64,000 nt of DNA from Echinarachnius parma. Its lineage: Eukaryota; Echinodermata; Echinoidea; Clypeasteroida; Echinarachniidae. The stretch is from contig JBAMJV010008455.1 of the NCBI GenBank assembly GCA_037951105.1, forward strand, positions 1 to 64,000, written 5' to 3'. Below the pieces are notes generated by a model that was not told where the DNA came from, did not search any database, and saw only the letters and a list, made by a program, of their open reading frames with translations. The translations under genes were made by a program, and so were the position numbers. Positions 45,670 to 57,147 of the stretch are shown one piece after another (positions within the stretch are counted from its first letter, which is position 1; each line of letters starts with the position of its first letter).

Positions 45670-46095
45670 TGTACATGTCACACACGTGACCACCCCAAAA
45701 TGTCACACACGTGACCAGACGTTGCCACATAATTAAGTACTATAAAAAACAACGGTTTGATATAATTCTCATTCATTGCTATTGTTGTACTTACAAATGT
45801 ATAGTACTTCTCTGGTAATAAGATGAACATTATAGCTATTCATATTTTAAAGAATTTTCCAAATGAAATTTAGTTATGAAAAAAAGCGCTCCGTGCGAAG
45901 TCACACACGTGACCCATGCCATTTGACCTCTGACATCGAGTTACGTAATCCTTATAAAATCTTTTGTGTTAGGTTTGAAAGACTACAACATATTCAAGTC
46001 ACATATGAAGTAAAAATCATTATAGTCTCATACTTACTGAAATATAAGCATCCCATTTCAAAATTTGTCATGTTTTGGGTCACACACGTGACCAA
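45670..46095. repeat. Four copies of TCACACACGTGAC
   Basis: The 13-mer TCACACACGTGAC, containing the E-box CACGTG, occurs at about 45677, 45702, 45901 and 46080 in the part of element E that only copy 1 has. It is not part of the adjacent microsatellite. Confidence 0.85.
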
Positions 46096-46556
46096 GAATG
46101 GCCCTTCTGTGATGTATGCAAATAATATTCGTATATGACGTATTGACTCCACGTTGGAAAACTTAACAATAGTAACTAGGTTCGGCAAGATAAGTATGCC
46201 GGAGCTTACCGGATCTAGTTACTATTGTTAAACAGTGCCAACGTGGAGTATTACGTCATACGCATGTTATTTGCTTATACAGGGTGGCCCAGAAATAACG
46301 GAACGGGGTACTTTCCATTATAAAGAAACATAGGTTCACTGGATAGATAAACTTTTAAAAAGAACTTTGATATCAACAACAGTAATGTTTTGGTTTGGGT
46401 GTTCGGAATAACGAATTTCTTTTAAAAAGATTATCTATCCAGTGAACATATTATCACAATGGCAAATACCCCGTTCCGTTATTTCTGGGCCACCCTGAAA
46501 CGGTCGTTTTAGGACGGGAAACTCGTTCTCGTCCACACTAGCGAAAAGACCCTATT

Positions 46557-46996
46557 ACGGACTTTTCGCAAACCTGAGAACGACGAGTAGTGGGGTGGTT
46601 AAGGGGTCCATGACTGCATTTTGGGGTACGATTGTTTTACTTGGCATACATACTCCTTGGATCAAAAGAAGAAAATTCGTCAAAAGAGACCCTCTGTATC
46701 TATGCAAATTCGGCCTAATCTTCATAATTGATACAGAGTGTCTCTTTGGATAAATTTTCTTCTTTTGATCCAATGAGTTTGTATGCCAAGTAAAACGATT
46801 GTACCCCAAACTGCAGTGAACACCCATATTTGTGGCCCCTACTAGAAGAAATGACGTCATTTAGGCGAGAAATTACGTCACTTACGTTCTCTCTCGTCGT
46901 CTGGCCAATCTGAGCACTAGTTCATGCCCGATTTCAGGTTCGTCGGAAAATCCAGTGCACCGTCTTCAGAATTACGTAATCAGAGAAGTATCAACA

Positions 46997-47034
<38 letters not shown>

Positions 47035-48236
47035 ATACGTGTGAATGTGTATGTGTGGTGGATTATGTAACTGGTGTATGCGTGTGTGTTTGAATGTGTG
47101 CGTTTGTGGCTTTGTGTACGTGTGTGCGTATGTGTGCGTGTGTGTGTGTTTGTGAGTGTATATGTGTTTGTTTGTTTGTTTGTTGGAATGCGAGTGCCTG
47201 CGTGCGTGTGTGTATATGAGTATGTGTATACGGGTATGGGTTTTTGTTTGAGTGTGTGCGTGTGTTTGTGTTTGTTTGAGTGCTCGCGTGGATGAGTGTG
47301 CGTGCGTGTGTTTGTGTGTGTGTGTGGATGTGCGTGTGTGGGTGTTTGTGTGCATTTGTGAGTGTGCATTCATGTGTTTGTGTTTGTGTGGGTGTGTGTT
47401 GTGTATCTGTATGCGTATGTGTGGGAGTTTTATTAATGTTGTGTTTGTGTGTATACGCGTGTGTAAGGGTTGTGTTTGTGTGTGCGCATGTGTGGGGTGT
47501 TTGTGTGCATTTGTGTTTGTTTGAGTGCGAGTGCGTGCGTGCGTGCGGGAGTGGATGTTTGTGCGTGTGAGTATGCGTATGTGTAAGTGGGTGTGTGTGT
47601 TTGTGTGATTGAATGCGTGTATGTGTTTGTGTGTCTGTGTTGAAGTTTGAGTATTTAAGTGTTCGGTGCGCATTTGTATGTGTGTATGTGAGTGTTTGAC
47701 ATGAGTGTTGACTAAAAGCGAAGATGGTTGAAAGGCAGCGAACAGGTAGTAAACAGGACGGGTTGACAAGATCCAATAGACCGCTTCTCTGATGTATGCA
47801 AATAATATGCGTATAACGTACATACTCCCCGTTGACAAGATTAAGCTTAACAATAGTAACTAGGTCCGGCAAGCTATAAGTATGCCGGAGCTTGACGGAC
47901 CTAGTTACTATTGTTAAGCTTGTTAACGTGGAGTATTACGTCATACGCATATTATTTGCTTATACAGGGTGGCCCAGAAAAAACGGAACGGGTTACTTTC
48001 AATTATAAAAAAAACATACAGACTAGGTTCACTGGATAGATAATCTTTTAAAAAGAAATTTTATATCAACAACAGTAATTTGGTCAAGTAGTTTTTTGTT
48101 TGGTATCTATCCAGTGAACCTATTATGTACGTTTCTTCACAATGGCAAATACCCCGTTCCGTTATTTCTGGGCCACCCTGAAACGGTCGTTTCAGAACGG
48201 GAAACTCGTTCTCGTCCACACTAGCGAAAAGTCCCT
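46557..48236 (+). mobile_element. Element E, copy 2 (1.68 kb), tandem to copy 1
   Basis: It starts ACGGACTTTTCGC and ends GCGAAAAGTCCCT, followed by ATT (48237-48239). Same module order as copy 1 (TTGGATCAAAAG foldback, TG microsatellite about 47000-47700, two terminal hairpins) but without the 0.8-kb segment. The single ATT between the copies serves both. Confidence 0.8.
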
Positions 48237-48239
48237 ATT

Positions 48240-48951
48240 GGAAGCTTTCTGGGTCGGATTCACGTGATGCGTCTCGGTGTTGGATCGGGCAGTGCGTACC
48301 TCATCGGTGATCTGCGCCTGGAGTGTACAGCTGCTGCTCACGTGACCTGTTTGTTTACATTATCTGCATTTGACGGCGTTTTTGCGTTTGAATGCAACAT
48401 GACCCGTTTCCAGGCATTTTGTGCACGTTGATGTATGTTCCGGTTGCCCAATGTGGAAGAGTCTGGCACAAAACAGATTGGCAACGGTTGGGTCGGGGGA
48501 TCGATGTAGCATACTCGATCGCCGTTCAGGCAGTTGGTCAACTGCCCGTTAACTCGTAGCTTTTGTCTTGACATGTCTCCTCTAATGTTTCCTTTCAGCT
48601 TTTGAATTGCGGTAGTGATCAACTCATCACTGACCGACAACGCAATGTCTTTTATTGTTATGGGTTGGTGTCATATACTGGCACTGAGATATCTCGTAGT
48701 GTAAGTCCTCTGGTGATGAGTTGTACGCGGCTTTCGTGAGAGTCGAGGTATATACGCCAAAGTGCACCTATCCTTTGGATCCCGGTTATGTCATTATGCG
48801 GTACTGTTTTTTCGATAGATTTATACAATTCCTCACCTGAGGGTTGTGCCACACCCCGTGGTATGTCTCTCGACTGTATGAAGACTGGCTTTGGCCCTTG
48901 CGGGACAAACGTATCATGGTCCGGTGTAGCTGCCGTTGAATACATAATCAA
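48240..48951 (-). pseudogene. Tx1-type LINE ORF1, N-terminal and zinc-knuckle part
   Basis: On the minus strand ORF1 starts near 48945 (MYSTAATPDHDTFVPQ). It carries the RRM-like region of Tx1 ORF1 proteins (ITGIQRIGALWRIYLDSHES, then SVSDELITTAIQKLKGNIRG and KLRVNGQLTNCLNGDRVCY) and two CCHC zinc knuckles, CTKCLETGHVAF... and C.*CKQTGHVSSSC. One-base shifts lie near 48660 and 48475, and a TAA sits inside the second knuckle. ORF1 proteins of this kind bind the LINE RNA. The 3' end of this block runs directly into element E2. Confidence 0.85.
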
Positions 48952-49154
48952 AGTCCAAAATCACCATAAATCAGTCAAAAAGTGTTCAAAGATCCAAATA
49001 ATTAAGGTATAACCCTTTGGTGTGCTTTATTGAGTCAAACAAAACGTTGATTTTTTCGGATTGCGGAGATAATTCTAGATTTAATCCAAATTATGGGGAG
49101 CGTTCTAAAAATCCCGTCTTGACGTGGAAATAGTTGAGCGTCCTCTTTTCCAAA

Positions 49155-49420
49155 AAATAATAAATAATGAGCGAAAATGCAAAGTGTTATTCACTAACTC
49201 ACTGCACTCCACTGCTCTCTCTTTGTACACGGTTTCAAAACTCCACCGGGGTTTTTCTTATCTGAATACTTCGATGTACATATCTTTGTAACGAAAGGGA
49301 AATTTGAACAACCGAAACCTGTCCTATGATGTTATTGTTAATACGAATACAACAAGGTATGAAGGAACCGCTAGAATAAAAGATTTATTTTGAGGATTTG
49401 GACAATGTTACTAAGTCCCT
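49155..49420 (-). mobile_element. TTAA MITE family A, copy A4 (partial, minus)
   Basis: Reverse complement of A2 from the AATATCACTTTGCATTTTCGCTC block to AGGGACTTAGTAAC, ending at TTAA 49421-49424. The other end of the element is missing. To its left (48955-49155) there is nothing recognisable. Confidence 0.8.
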
Positions 49421-49424
49421 TTAA

Positions 49425-49859
49425 TATATAAAAAATCAACTAAGATATGTAAACAAAAATGATAAAAAAGATGTAAATTGTGGGGAAATCTAAATGGATG
49501 TATCAGTTAAACCGTATGTAACGTGACAAGTTGATACATCCCGCTTCATCAGCGGTGCATGCACCTTTTCGACTGCGCATTTGACGCCGCAGATGGCGCA
49601 GGAACAGTTTATTATGCTGACTATGTTGTGTACTCTTCAGAGCAAATTATTATGTAGGAACAAATTACTCATGTCCCTAACTGTAGGGAACCCACCCCAT
49701 CCTCCGTTCCCGGAATAAGCTTCATCATAATCATAATACGCTGCCTCTTGTAGATTGACCAGCAGACTGGGGCGATAAGATCAAATATAGCGCACGGTCA
49801 CCCCACCCTCCCCCCCTCCTCATTTGTCGTGTTTTTCTCCACATTCACTATCCCAATCA
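49425..49859. other. No recognisable feature
   Basis: Unique sequence between A4 and the hAT element. No ORF or repeat edge. Confidence 0.5.
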
Positions 49860-50965
49860 CAGGGGCGTCGATCCTGGGGGGGCAGGGGGGGGGGGGCGGT
49901 CGCCCCCCCCCCCCAATGAAAATATTGGGGGCGAACATATCATTTCGCCCCCCCCCCCCCCTAATAATTTCGAAAATGAGGAAGAAAAAAATGATATAAT
50001 GCCAAAGAGGGGAAAGGCACATTTATTAATAACTAATCTTCAAAATAGCCGTTTTTTAGTTCGAAAAGGACTGTAAATCTCTTTTTTTCTCATATTGCAA
50101 GTTTAATTTTGGTTGCGGGAACTCACCTTTCGAAACGTGTTGGGCAGTGAAATTTTTCAAACGCACACCTCAAACGAAGTTTTCTAAACCCTCATCTAAT
50201 AGATAGCACACCGTCACAGAAAATAAAATAATCTGAAATATATCTTTCAGTCAATTCGGTCCATATGCGCTGAACGCAAATCAAATTGGAATATCATGTC
50301 CCCCCCCCCCCCCCCCCCCCCACATTTGAAAGTGGAGGAGATTGTCCCCCTCCCTTTGGCATTATGTATATTTGGTTCCATACTTATATATTTCATATTA
50401 CGTGAAATTTCTGTCTCAGGTGTGCACCAAATCGCACAATTTCACGCCCAAAAATACAACAGCTCCCTACTGTGGGAGGGGGACACCCCTTCCCACACCC
50501 TCCCCCGCTCGATCGGTCGCTTCCTCGCAATGTCTCTCCTCCACTTTTGAGAAGTTGTTGACGCCCTTGCTTAGTTCCATGGGGGCCCAATGCCCCTAGA
50601 CTATATGATGGATGGCTCTCTAGTATACAGGATCACGTGGATCCATCTCATGCAAGGCTCAAACTTTTCCTCGCTATATGCCCTTTAAAAATACGTTACG
50701 AGTAGGTTCACTATTTTATGTCTATTATATGTCTGAAATCTAAAAGCTCCGGGGGCTCCAACCCCTGGACCCCCATTATTGTCCCCAAATGTGGGTGCCC
50801 CCCAAAGTCAGGTCTTTCAGCCATCAAGACACTTTCAATGAGCGCATAATAATACTTCCGGGCATACCAATGTGGGGCTTTTAGCTCTCTCAGTGGTCAC
50901 TCTGGAAATTTTTTCAAATTTCGCCCCCCCCCCCCCACAATCGCAAAAACGGATCGACGCCCCTG
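49860..50965. mobile_element. Non-autonomous hAT element, copy 2 (1.11 kb)
   Basis: CAGGGGCGTCGATCC at the left and GGATCGACGCCCCTG at the right, with exact 8-bp duplications CCCAATCA (49852-49859 and 50966-50973). It matches copy 1 (776-1814) over most of its length and keeps the full left end. Several C/G homopolymers of 12-20 bases. No transposase. Confidence 0.93.
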
Positions 50966-51504
50966 CCCAATCATGTCAATAGCAAACGCAAATACAGCCG
51001 AAGTAAGGACTCGCAAGTTTCCCCGCTACTCCCCCCACCCCCCCCCCCCCCCCCCCCTCCCCGACCCACCTCTGTGTCGGCTAACCCAATGAGGCATTGC
51101 TTTACCAACACCAACACAAATTCGCCTATTTTTTATTTTTTTGCGGGCATTATCGGGGCATTCACATTTGTGAATGGCGCCATCTATAAACGTTTTGCAA
51201 ACAATTTTGTGTGCGAAACTGTGGCGAAACAAGTATACTGTTTATATCTACATGTGTAGGATAAAAAGGATTACATTAAAGGGATAGTTGAGTTTTTGGT
51301 ATAGAGGGCGCTACACAAAATAACTTTTTTGTGAGATAATGAAAACCTGAGTGTACGATTCGAAAGAGCATATTGTATTATTAATATATTATATTATTAA
51401 TAGATAATATTATTAATATTTTAGTGACAGAATACACTTTATTTGATCAACATCGGTTCAGAACTGGCTGAACTGAAGACTATTTAATGATTAGTTTCAT
51501 TGGT

Positions 51505-52215
51505 GCCATTTATGACATCGGCAGGATATCGCTTTGGCGTCATAATTGAGATGTCATATGGATGTCCAATAAAAACATTGGACCGACATCAATGTTACAA
51601 CCATTTACCGACCTCTTTAATTTCTACCAGTTCCAACATCGGCGCGAAATTATCCCGACGTGATATTGGAGATGACATATTCATGTCAAAATATTGACAT
51701 AGGCTGAACATCGATTTCACGACTATTTGCCGACTCGTGTCATTGCTGCCAATTCTGACATCGGCGCGATATCGGCTTGACGTCATATTTGTGATGTCAT
51801 ATTGATGTCCAATTAATAACATCCGTCCGACATCAATTCCACAACCATTTACCGACCTCTTAAAATGATGTATTCCGACATCGGTACAACATTGACCCAA
51901 CGTCATATTTGAGATGTCATATTCATGTTGGTTTATTGACATCGGCCCAACATTAATATTACAACCCTCTATCGAGCTCTTAAATTCGTATCAGTTTCGG
52001 CATTGGTGCGATTTTAGCGCGACGTTTTATTTGAGACGTATTTTTTTCGTCAGCTTAATGACATCGACACGATATTCAACTACAATCATTTTCCGACTTA
52101 TTTCATTTCCAAAACCTCCAACTTAAATTCGACGTTGGCGTAATGTTGGCTCGACGTCTGTTTGCCGACCGCGATCTTGCCGACGACCTGCCGACACCGG
52201 TCCGACGTCAGTTAG
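51505..52215. repeat. Satellite-like array 1, about 115-120-bp units
   Basis: Five to six diverged units, each with GACATCGGCGCGATATCGG, GACGTCATATTTGAGATGTC, AACATCGGCCCGACATCAAT and ACAACCATTTACCGACCTCT in that order. It is followed by unique AT-rich DNA (52220-52740). Confidence 0.85.
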
Positions 52216-52789
52216 CTAGCTGGAAACTTATAATATTTTTGTTAACTTGCTTTGAGAATCTTGAATGAATTGAATTTCGTTTGATCTATTACAAACATTA
52301 GTAATTCAAAAGTTTAAAAAAAAAGTATTGCTATCGGGGGAATCCATGATCGATAATAAGCGATCGTAAGTGAAATGAAAATTTTCGATTTTTTGAATTA
52401 TTTATATTAAAAAAATATACTTTTGTCATGTCCTTGCTGCTGTATATAATTTAGAAGGATATATAAGAATATAAATAACACCTTTAAATGGTGTTATGAA
52501 TATGATTTGAAGGTGGATTATTTCAGATTCAACGCTCTGCAAATACTAACCATTACAAAACATACATGCTAAGAAGAGGTGTATATATATTATACCGATT
52601 GCGACCTATGTTTGTAGGACGATAGGATGATAGGTTTAGGAGTAGGCAATAGGTGTAGGAATAGGATATTTATAGAATTATGATTTATGATTTATGAATG
52701 AATGTGTGTGAAGGTTAAACAAAAAGCATTGATCGGACGTGGAATCTATGCATGTTTTCCAATTTCTTTTTACGTTTTTGATGTTGGTC

Positions 52790-53645
52790 CTACGTTGGCC
52801 ATTTGACATTGGGCCATTGTCAAATTTTGATGTTGGTCCAGCATCAGAAAATGACGTTGGGACAATGGTGGGTTAGCGGACATTCAAACGTCGGGCGAAC
52901 GTCAAAATTTGATGTTGGGCCAACGTCAAGATTTGATGTTGGGCAAACAATAAAAAATAACGTTGGACTAATGTCAGGCTGGCGGACATGTTAATGTCGG
53001 GCCAACGTCAGAATTTGATGTTGGCCCAACGTCAGGATTTGATATTGGGCCATTGGCGGAAATTGACGTTGGGCCAACATCACAGAATGATGTCGTGACA
53101 ACGTTGGGCTAGCGGACATTTTAACCTCGAGCCGACATCATAATGTTATGTTGGTCCAATGTCATGAGTTGATGTTGGGCCATTGTCGGAAATTGACGTC
53201 ATGCCAATATCACAAAATGACGTAGTGGTGATGTTGGGCTGGCGGACATTTCAACGTCGAGCCCACATCAGAATTTGATATCTGTCCTATGTCAGGATTC
53301 GGTGTTGGGCCATTGTCAGAAATTGACATTTGCCCTATCACAAAATGATGTTGGGACAATGTTGGGCTGGTGGACATTTTAACGTCGGGCCAACGTCAGA
53401 ACTCTCAACGTCAGGAATCGATGTTTGGCCTACGTTAGAACTGACATTGGGCCATTGTCAATAATTGATGTTGGGCCGAAATCGCAAAATGACGTTGGGC
53501 CAGCATTAAAAAAAGACGCCGAGCTGATGTTGGGCTGGCGGACATTTTCACGTCGCGGGGACGTCGCATGTCGCATGTCGGCCGAACGTCCTCTTAAAAC
53601 GAATTTTACATCGGCCCAACGTTGGCACGACGTCAGGTGGCTAGG
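52790..53645. repeat. Satellite-like array 2, about 129-bp units
   Basis: GGCTGGCGGACATTTTAACGTCG recurs at about 52870, 52978, 53107, 53236, 53365 and 53532, so three intervals are close to 129 bp. Between them GATGTTGGGCCAACGTCA is repeated several times per unit. The core motif GTTGGGCCAAC is palindromic. ORFs across it are repeat artefacts. Confidence 0.88.
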
Positions 53646-53911
53646 TGGGTAAGTCCCTTTAAGAGAGCACCCTTTTGTGTTCTAATGGCTCTTGTTTTAA
53701 TGATAACGGGCTTTTTACTATACCTTTCAAGCATGGTGGAGTTATAGCCATTATTTCGTAATGTTACTGTGCATATTTTGGTTAATAAGTAAAGCTGCAG
53801 CCTTACCAAACTGTTCTACCCCTTTAACAGTCAAACACTTCAATAGTTAAAGGTACCACCACCCAAAAATAGTATTCTTGTAAATACAACATCTTTAAAA
53901 AAAATAGGTTT

Positions 53912-54233
53912 TCAGAAGAAAAAAATTATAATTAGAAAAACGCATCACCATTCTAAAGCATGCGTTCATGCTGGGTCTGCATGTACGAAGACTACTTTGT
54001 CTAGAGTGAACGAGTCGTCCGGGATTATATTGTCTCCAAACGTACGCGTGAATAGTATTTGCGCACTCGCAAATGTTTAGAAGTTAACACAATTTGTTTC
54101 CAGAAAAAAAAAAGTATAATTGGAAAAACGCATCACCATTCTAAAGCATGCGGTCATGAGTCTGCTTTGTCCAGAGTGAATGAATCGTCTCCAAACGTAC
54201 GCATGAATAGCATTGGCGCATTCGCAAATGTTT
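53912..54233. repeat. Two-copy tandem duplication
   Basis: 53912-54077 and 54096-54233 share AGAAAAACGCATCACCATTC, TAAAGCATGCG, GTCTCCAAACGTACGC and CATTCGCAAATGTTT, with short deletions in the second copy. Non-coding. Confidence 0.8.
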
Positions 54234-54796
54234 GGCCCGTACGGAACCAGGAAATAATAGTGGTTCCGTAAGTGGTGGTAACTAATTGCTTAGTTTATGA
54301 ATTACACAACCCTTTCCAAAATGCTGAAGATGGTGATAATTATGAAAGTCGATGTTTGTTTCTTTTTTCTTTCATTAAAATAAATAGTAACGACATTATG
54401 CTGAATTATTGATAATAAATCATTGTAATGGAGTTCCTAATATACGCTGCGTGTCCATCAATTAAATCCGACCTAACCGTGCATCATCTGGCCAGTTCGC
54501 CACAGTCCATCGTGCACAAATGGGAATGCAGGGGTAAGTCGTGTGGAAGCCCCTTGTTTACGATGTTATTTTTCAAGGACATGATGATCTGTGAAACTAA
54601 CTCTCGTTGTGTGTTAACGGCCTCCCCCGTGATTCCTTCGCATGAAAGGATTCACGGAAAACACTACGTCCATCGGAGATGACGATAAATGGAGGTCCCG
54701 TATATCAGACAGTCACATCTTATACACGCCAATAACATAGTTTACTTCTCAAAAAGAGTAGGGTGATAAATGTAATAGAATAATCAGAATAATGGA

Positions 54797-55115
54797 TGAG
54801 GAAAATGATTATTATGATGATGATGACCATGGGTGTAATGGTGATGACGATTATTGTAATGAAGAGGGGAATGATGACAATGGTGAGGATGATGATCATG
54901 ACACGGATGATTATGGTACGTGAGAATGCAAGTTATGCATATACCCCTGTGGTATGGTTATGCCATCAACAGTATCATTTCATAGTATAATTACAGATAC
55001 AAAGCATTATCAAAACCACAACTACCTTCATCTTTATCGTCAGCATCATAATTATTGTTATTGTAATCACCAACATCATCATGATTATCCTCATCATCAT
55101 CAACATCAATTAAAC
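54797..55115. repeat. GAT/ATC-rich low-complexity tracts
   Basis: GATGATGAT-type tracts at 54797-54915 and ATCATCATC-type tracts at 55035-55112, like a short version of the block at 2084-3305. An imperfect hairpin (CCGTGATTCCTT/AAGGATTCACGG) lies at 54627-54658. Confidence 0.8.
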
Positions 55116-55175
55116 CATCCAAGATGGGAGAAAATTGGATTTGTGCCCAGTCAGAAGAAATGCGATGATATTGAT

Positions 55176-56839
55176 TTATTCGTCCACCGATAAGTTGCGT
55201 AATGCAAGAAATATATTGTAGTAATCCGCTTGACAAACAGTCATAGCTACCTTTTGCTTTACTTCGCCGGGAAGGATTTTCATTCCAACGATGGTGAACA
55301 GAGTTGGTGACTTGAGAACAGCTTCCCCATCCAGAATATACTTTCCTACAAAAGATGACATATCACCTTTGGAGGATTGTGACTCTGTTGACAAGTCTAA
55401 GACGATCCGAAATCGGTCACTCTTATCCAATGACTTATTATCTAGAATTGCCCTCATGGCCTTAACGCACAACTTGGTGTTCGACCCTGCGACAAAACGA
55501 AGAAGATTGTCATATTCCCTGATCATGTTTCCCTTTTTTCTGAATATTTGGTCGAGTTTTGAAAGTCCAAATGTCTTTAGGAACCAATTTGATCCAACGT
55601 AGAGTTTGGAGAGATACTTTCCAGCAGAGTATTCCTGGCAAGACTTGTGAAAGAACTCTACCGCTCTATTCTTCAGGGTCAGTGCATTCCTCGACGCACC
55701 CGAGAGAGACTCTGAAATCATCCCTAGATGGCATCCGTCAGCTATCGTTTCGGGGAATTTTCGAAAGTCGCCCTCTGTGAAGAGCAGCTTATTGCTATCA
55801 TCTAAAAGTCCCTTGAGTGCAACTTGTCCGAGGCGATCCATGGTCTCATTTAGCCAGATTTCCGTGCATCTATCAGGATACTTGTTTTGACTGTGGCCCC
55901 ACAGAAAATCGACGATTTCGTCAAAGAGATCCGTTTGTGTTTTGATACTTGTCATTCGACCATCTCCCCACAGAGAACAGACCATAACACAGAAAAGCGG
56001 TGTAGAGGTCAGTTCGTTAACTATATCATTTTCGTTCAAGTACGTCTTCAGCCCGTCCGCTTTTGATTCATTGCCAATGAAGAACCTATCAATGTAACAT
56101 CTGGCATATTCCTCAGAAAACCCTTCGATCTCCATCCTCGCGTATACTTTTGCTAAGTCGCCATGCTTGAAATACCTTTCTAAATATGGCCTACTTGTGA
56201 CAGCGACTCTCGAACGAGTCATAACTTTGTTCTGAAGAACATCATCAATACTACACGTATATTTCTTGTTATCTACATGATCTAGGCTTCCACGGTATTC
56301 GTCAAGTCCGTCAAATATTATCCAGCAAATGTCAGGGTGACTGCGAATGAACTTTTCAAGGGATTCTGGGGGAAGATTGTCTACATCTGTGAGAAGCTCT
56401 GATTTTATGGCCTCACCAAGTGACTCATTGGTGTTCACATCTCGAAGCCTCAAAATGAATAAGAGCGGCAAATCCTTCAACGGGGACCCTTGTACACAAT
56501 AAACCCAATCATACGCCACTTTGGCCACAGCTGTGGTCTTGCCTTTTCCTGCTGCAGCGTATATCACTATTCGTTTGGGCAGCATTCCTTTGACCGTAGT
56601 CTTAAAAATGTCGTTAACCGATCCATCTAGTATTATCTTTTCATTTTCACCGAGATTATTTCCAGCGCGGTCTTTCTTGTACATTGTGACAACAGTGTAG
56701 ACGTCGTTCACGTTTTCGAAGCTCTCGGGATCCCATGGCTTTATTTTCACCAAACATATCCCTGTCTTGTAGCGTTCAGCCAATATTTTGCGACACATAC
56801 CGACGGTGATATCTCCAGCTATCTTCAGTCCTTCAGAGT
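55176..56839 (-). CDS. NACHT NTPase exon of an NLR-type immune receptor
   Basis: On the minus strand an acceptor (TTATTCATCAG) at 56840 opens a frame that reads SEGLKIAGDITVG before the first Met (56798) and stays open for 540 more codons. From that Met: Walker A AAAGKGKTT at about 81-89, an LLFILRLRD strand at 112-120, Walker B CWIIFDGLDEYRG at 158-170, sensor-1 region RVAVTSRPYL at 197-206, and TSTPLFCVMVCSLW at 264-277, followed by helical sequence typical of the winged-helix and superhelical part. This is the nucleotide-driven oligomerisation switch of NLRs, cytoplasmic sensors of danger or microbes. The frame ends at 55176, but AAAAG|GTAGCT at about 55251 is a possible donor, so the last 25 codons may be intronic. 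No N-terminal CARD, Death or DED exon is seen to the right. LRR-like exons lie 23-28 kb downstream on the same strand. Confidence 0.95.
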
Positions 56840-57143
56840 CTGATGAATAAAACAGACATGGAACTATTGTTGATAATATGCATAGTTAAGTTTTGGTCAA
56901 ACTGAAATTTAGTATTCAAGGCAAAGGTATCATCAATTACCTAATACAAATAAATGTATAAACTACAGGGATGTTTTCAAACAAAGCAACAACACTTAAC
57001 ACAAGATGGCGCACCACAGTTACCTGAATGTTTAGACAACTTGTGTCTCAACATGATGTTGATGTGTTGTTTGGTCAAATAATTTATTCAAAAGAGAGAT
57101 CATCAAACACATTTTAAAGGCACTTTGGTATTTTAATAGGATT
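56840..57143. other. No recognisable feature
   Basis: AT-rich presumed intron upstream of the NACHT exon. No effector-domain exon was found here. Confidence 0.5.
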
Positions 57144-57147
57144 TTAA

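Larger units (their letters stand above)
44363..46553 (+). mobile_element. Element E, copy 1, with ATT target site (2.19 kb)
   Basis: Left end AGGGTATTTTCGC and right end GCGAAAAGACCCT, flanked by ATT (44360-44362, 46554-46556). Inside, in order: a foldback around TTGGATCAAAAGAAGAA (44455-44590), a long TG/CA microsatellite (44808-45225), about 0.8 kb present only in this copy with four TCACACACGTGAC sites, a hairpin with TCCACGTTGG/CCAACGTGGA arms (46115-46275), and a second hairpin with CAGGGTGGCCCAGAAATAAC ends (46283-46499). There is no transposase. A 3-bp duplication would fit Harbinger- or Academ-like mobilisation, but the superfamily is unresolved. Confidence 0.8.
51280..53823 (+). mobile_element. 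TTAA MITE family B, copy B5, containing a satellite-bearing insert
   Basis: The left part (from TTAA 51276-51279) follows family B to GGTTCAGAACTGGCTGAA (about 51475). The right part resumes at AGAGAGCACCCTTTTGTG (about 53660) and ends CTGTTCTACCCC before TTAA 53824-53827. About 2.2 kb of unrelated, repeat-rich DNA replaces the middle. Confidence 0.8.

Noticed and set aside
44776-47872. His/Thr-rich and Cys/Val-rich open frames up to 293 residues
   Set aside because: They are translations of TG/CA microsatellites in the two copies of element E; the dinucleotide contains no stop codon.
51595-53652. Open frames of 63-115 residues across 51.6-53.6 kb
   Set aside because: They run through the two satellite arrays and simply repeat with the unit.
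54428-54533. Plus-strand MEFLIYAACPS frame ending at GCAGG|GTAAGT, a possible first exon
   Set aside because: The donor is good, but there is no promoter signal, no recognisable peptide and no partner exon, so it is not listed as a gene.
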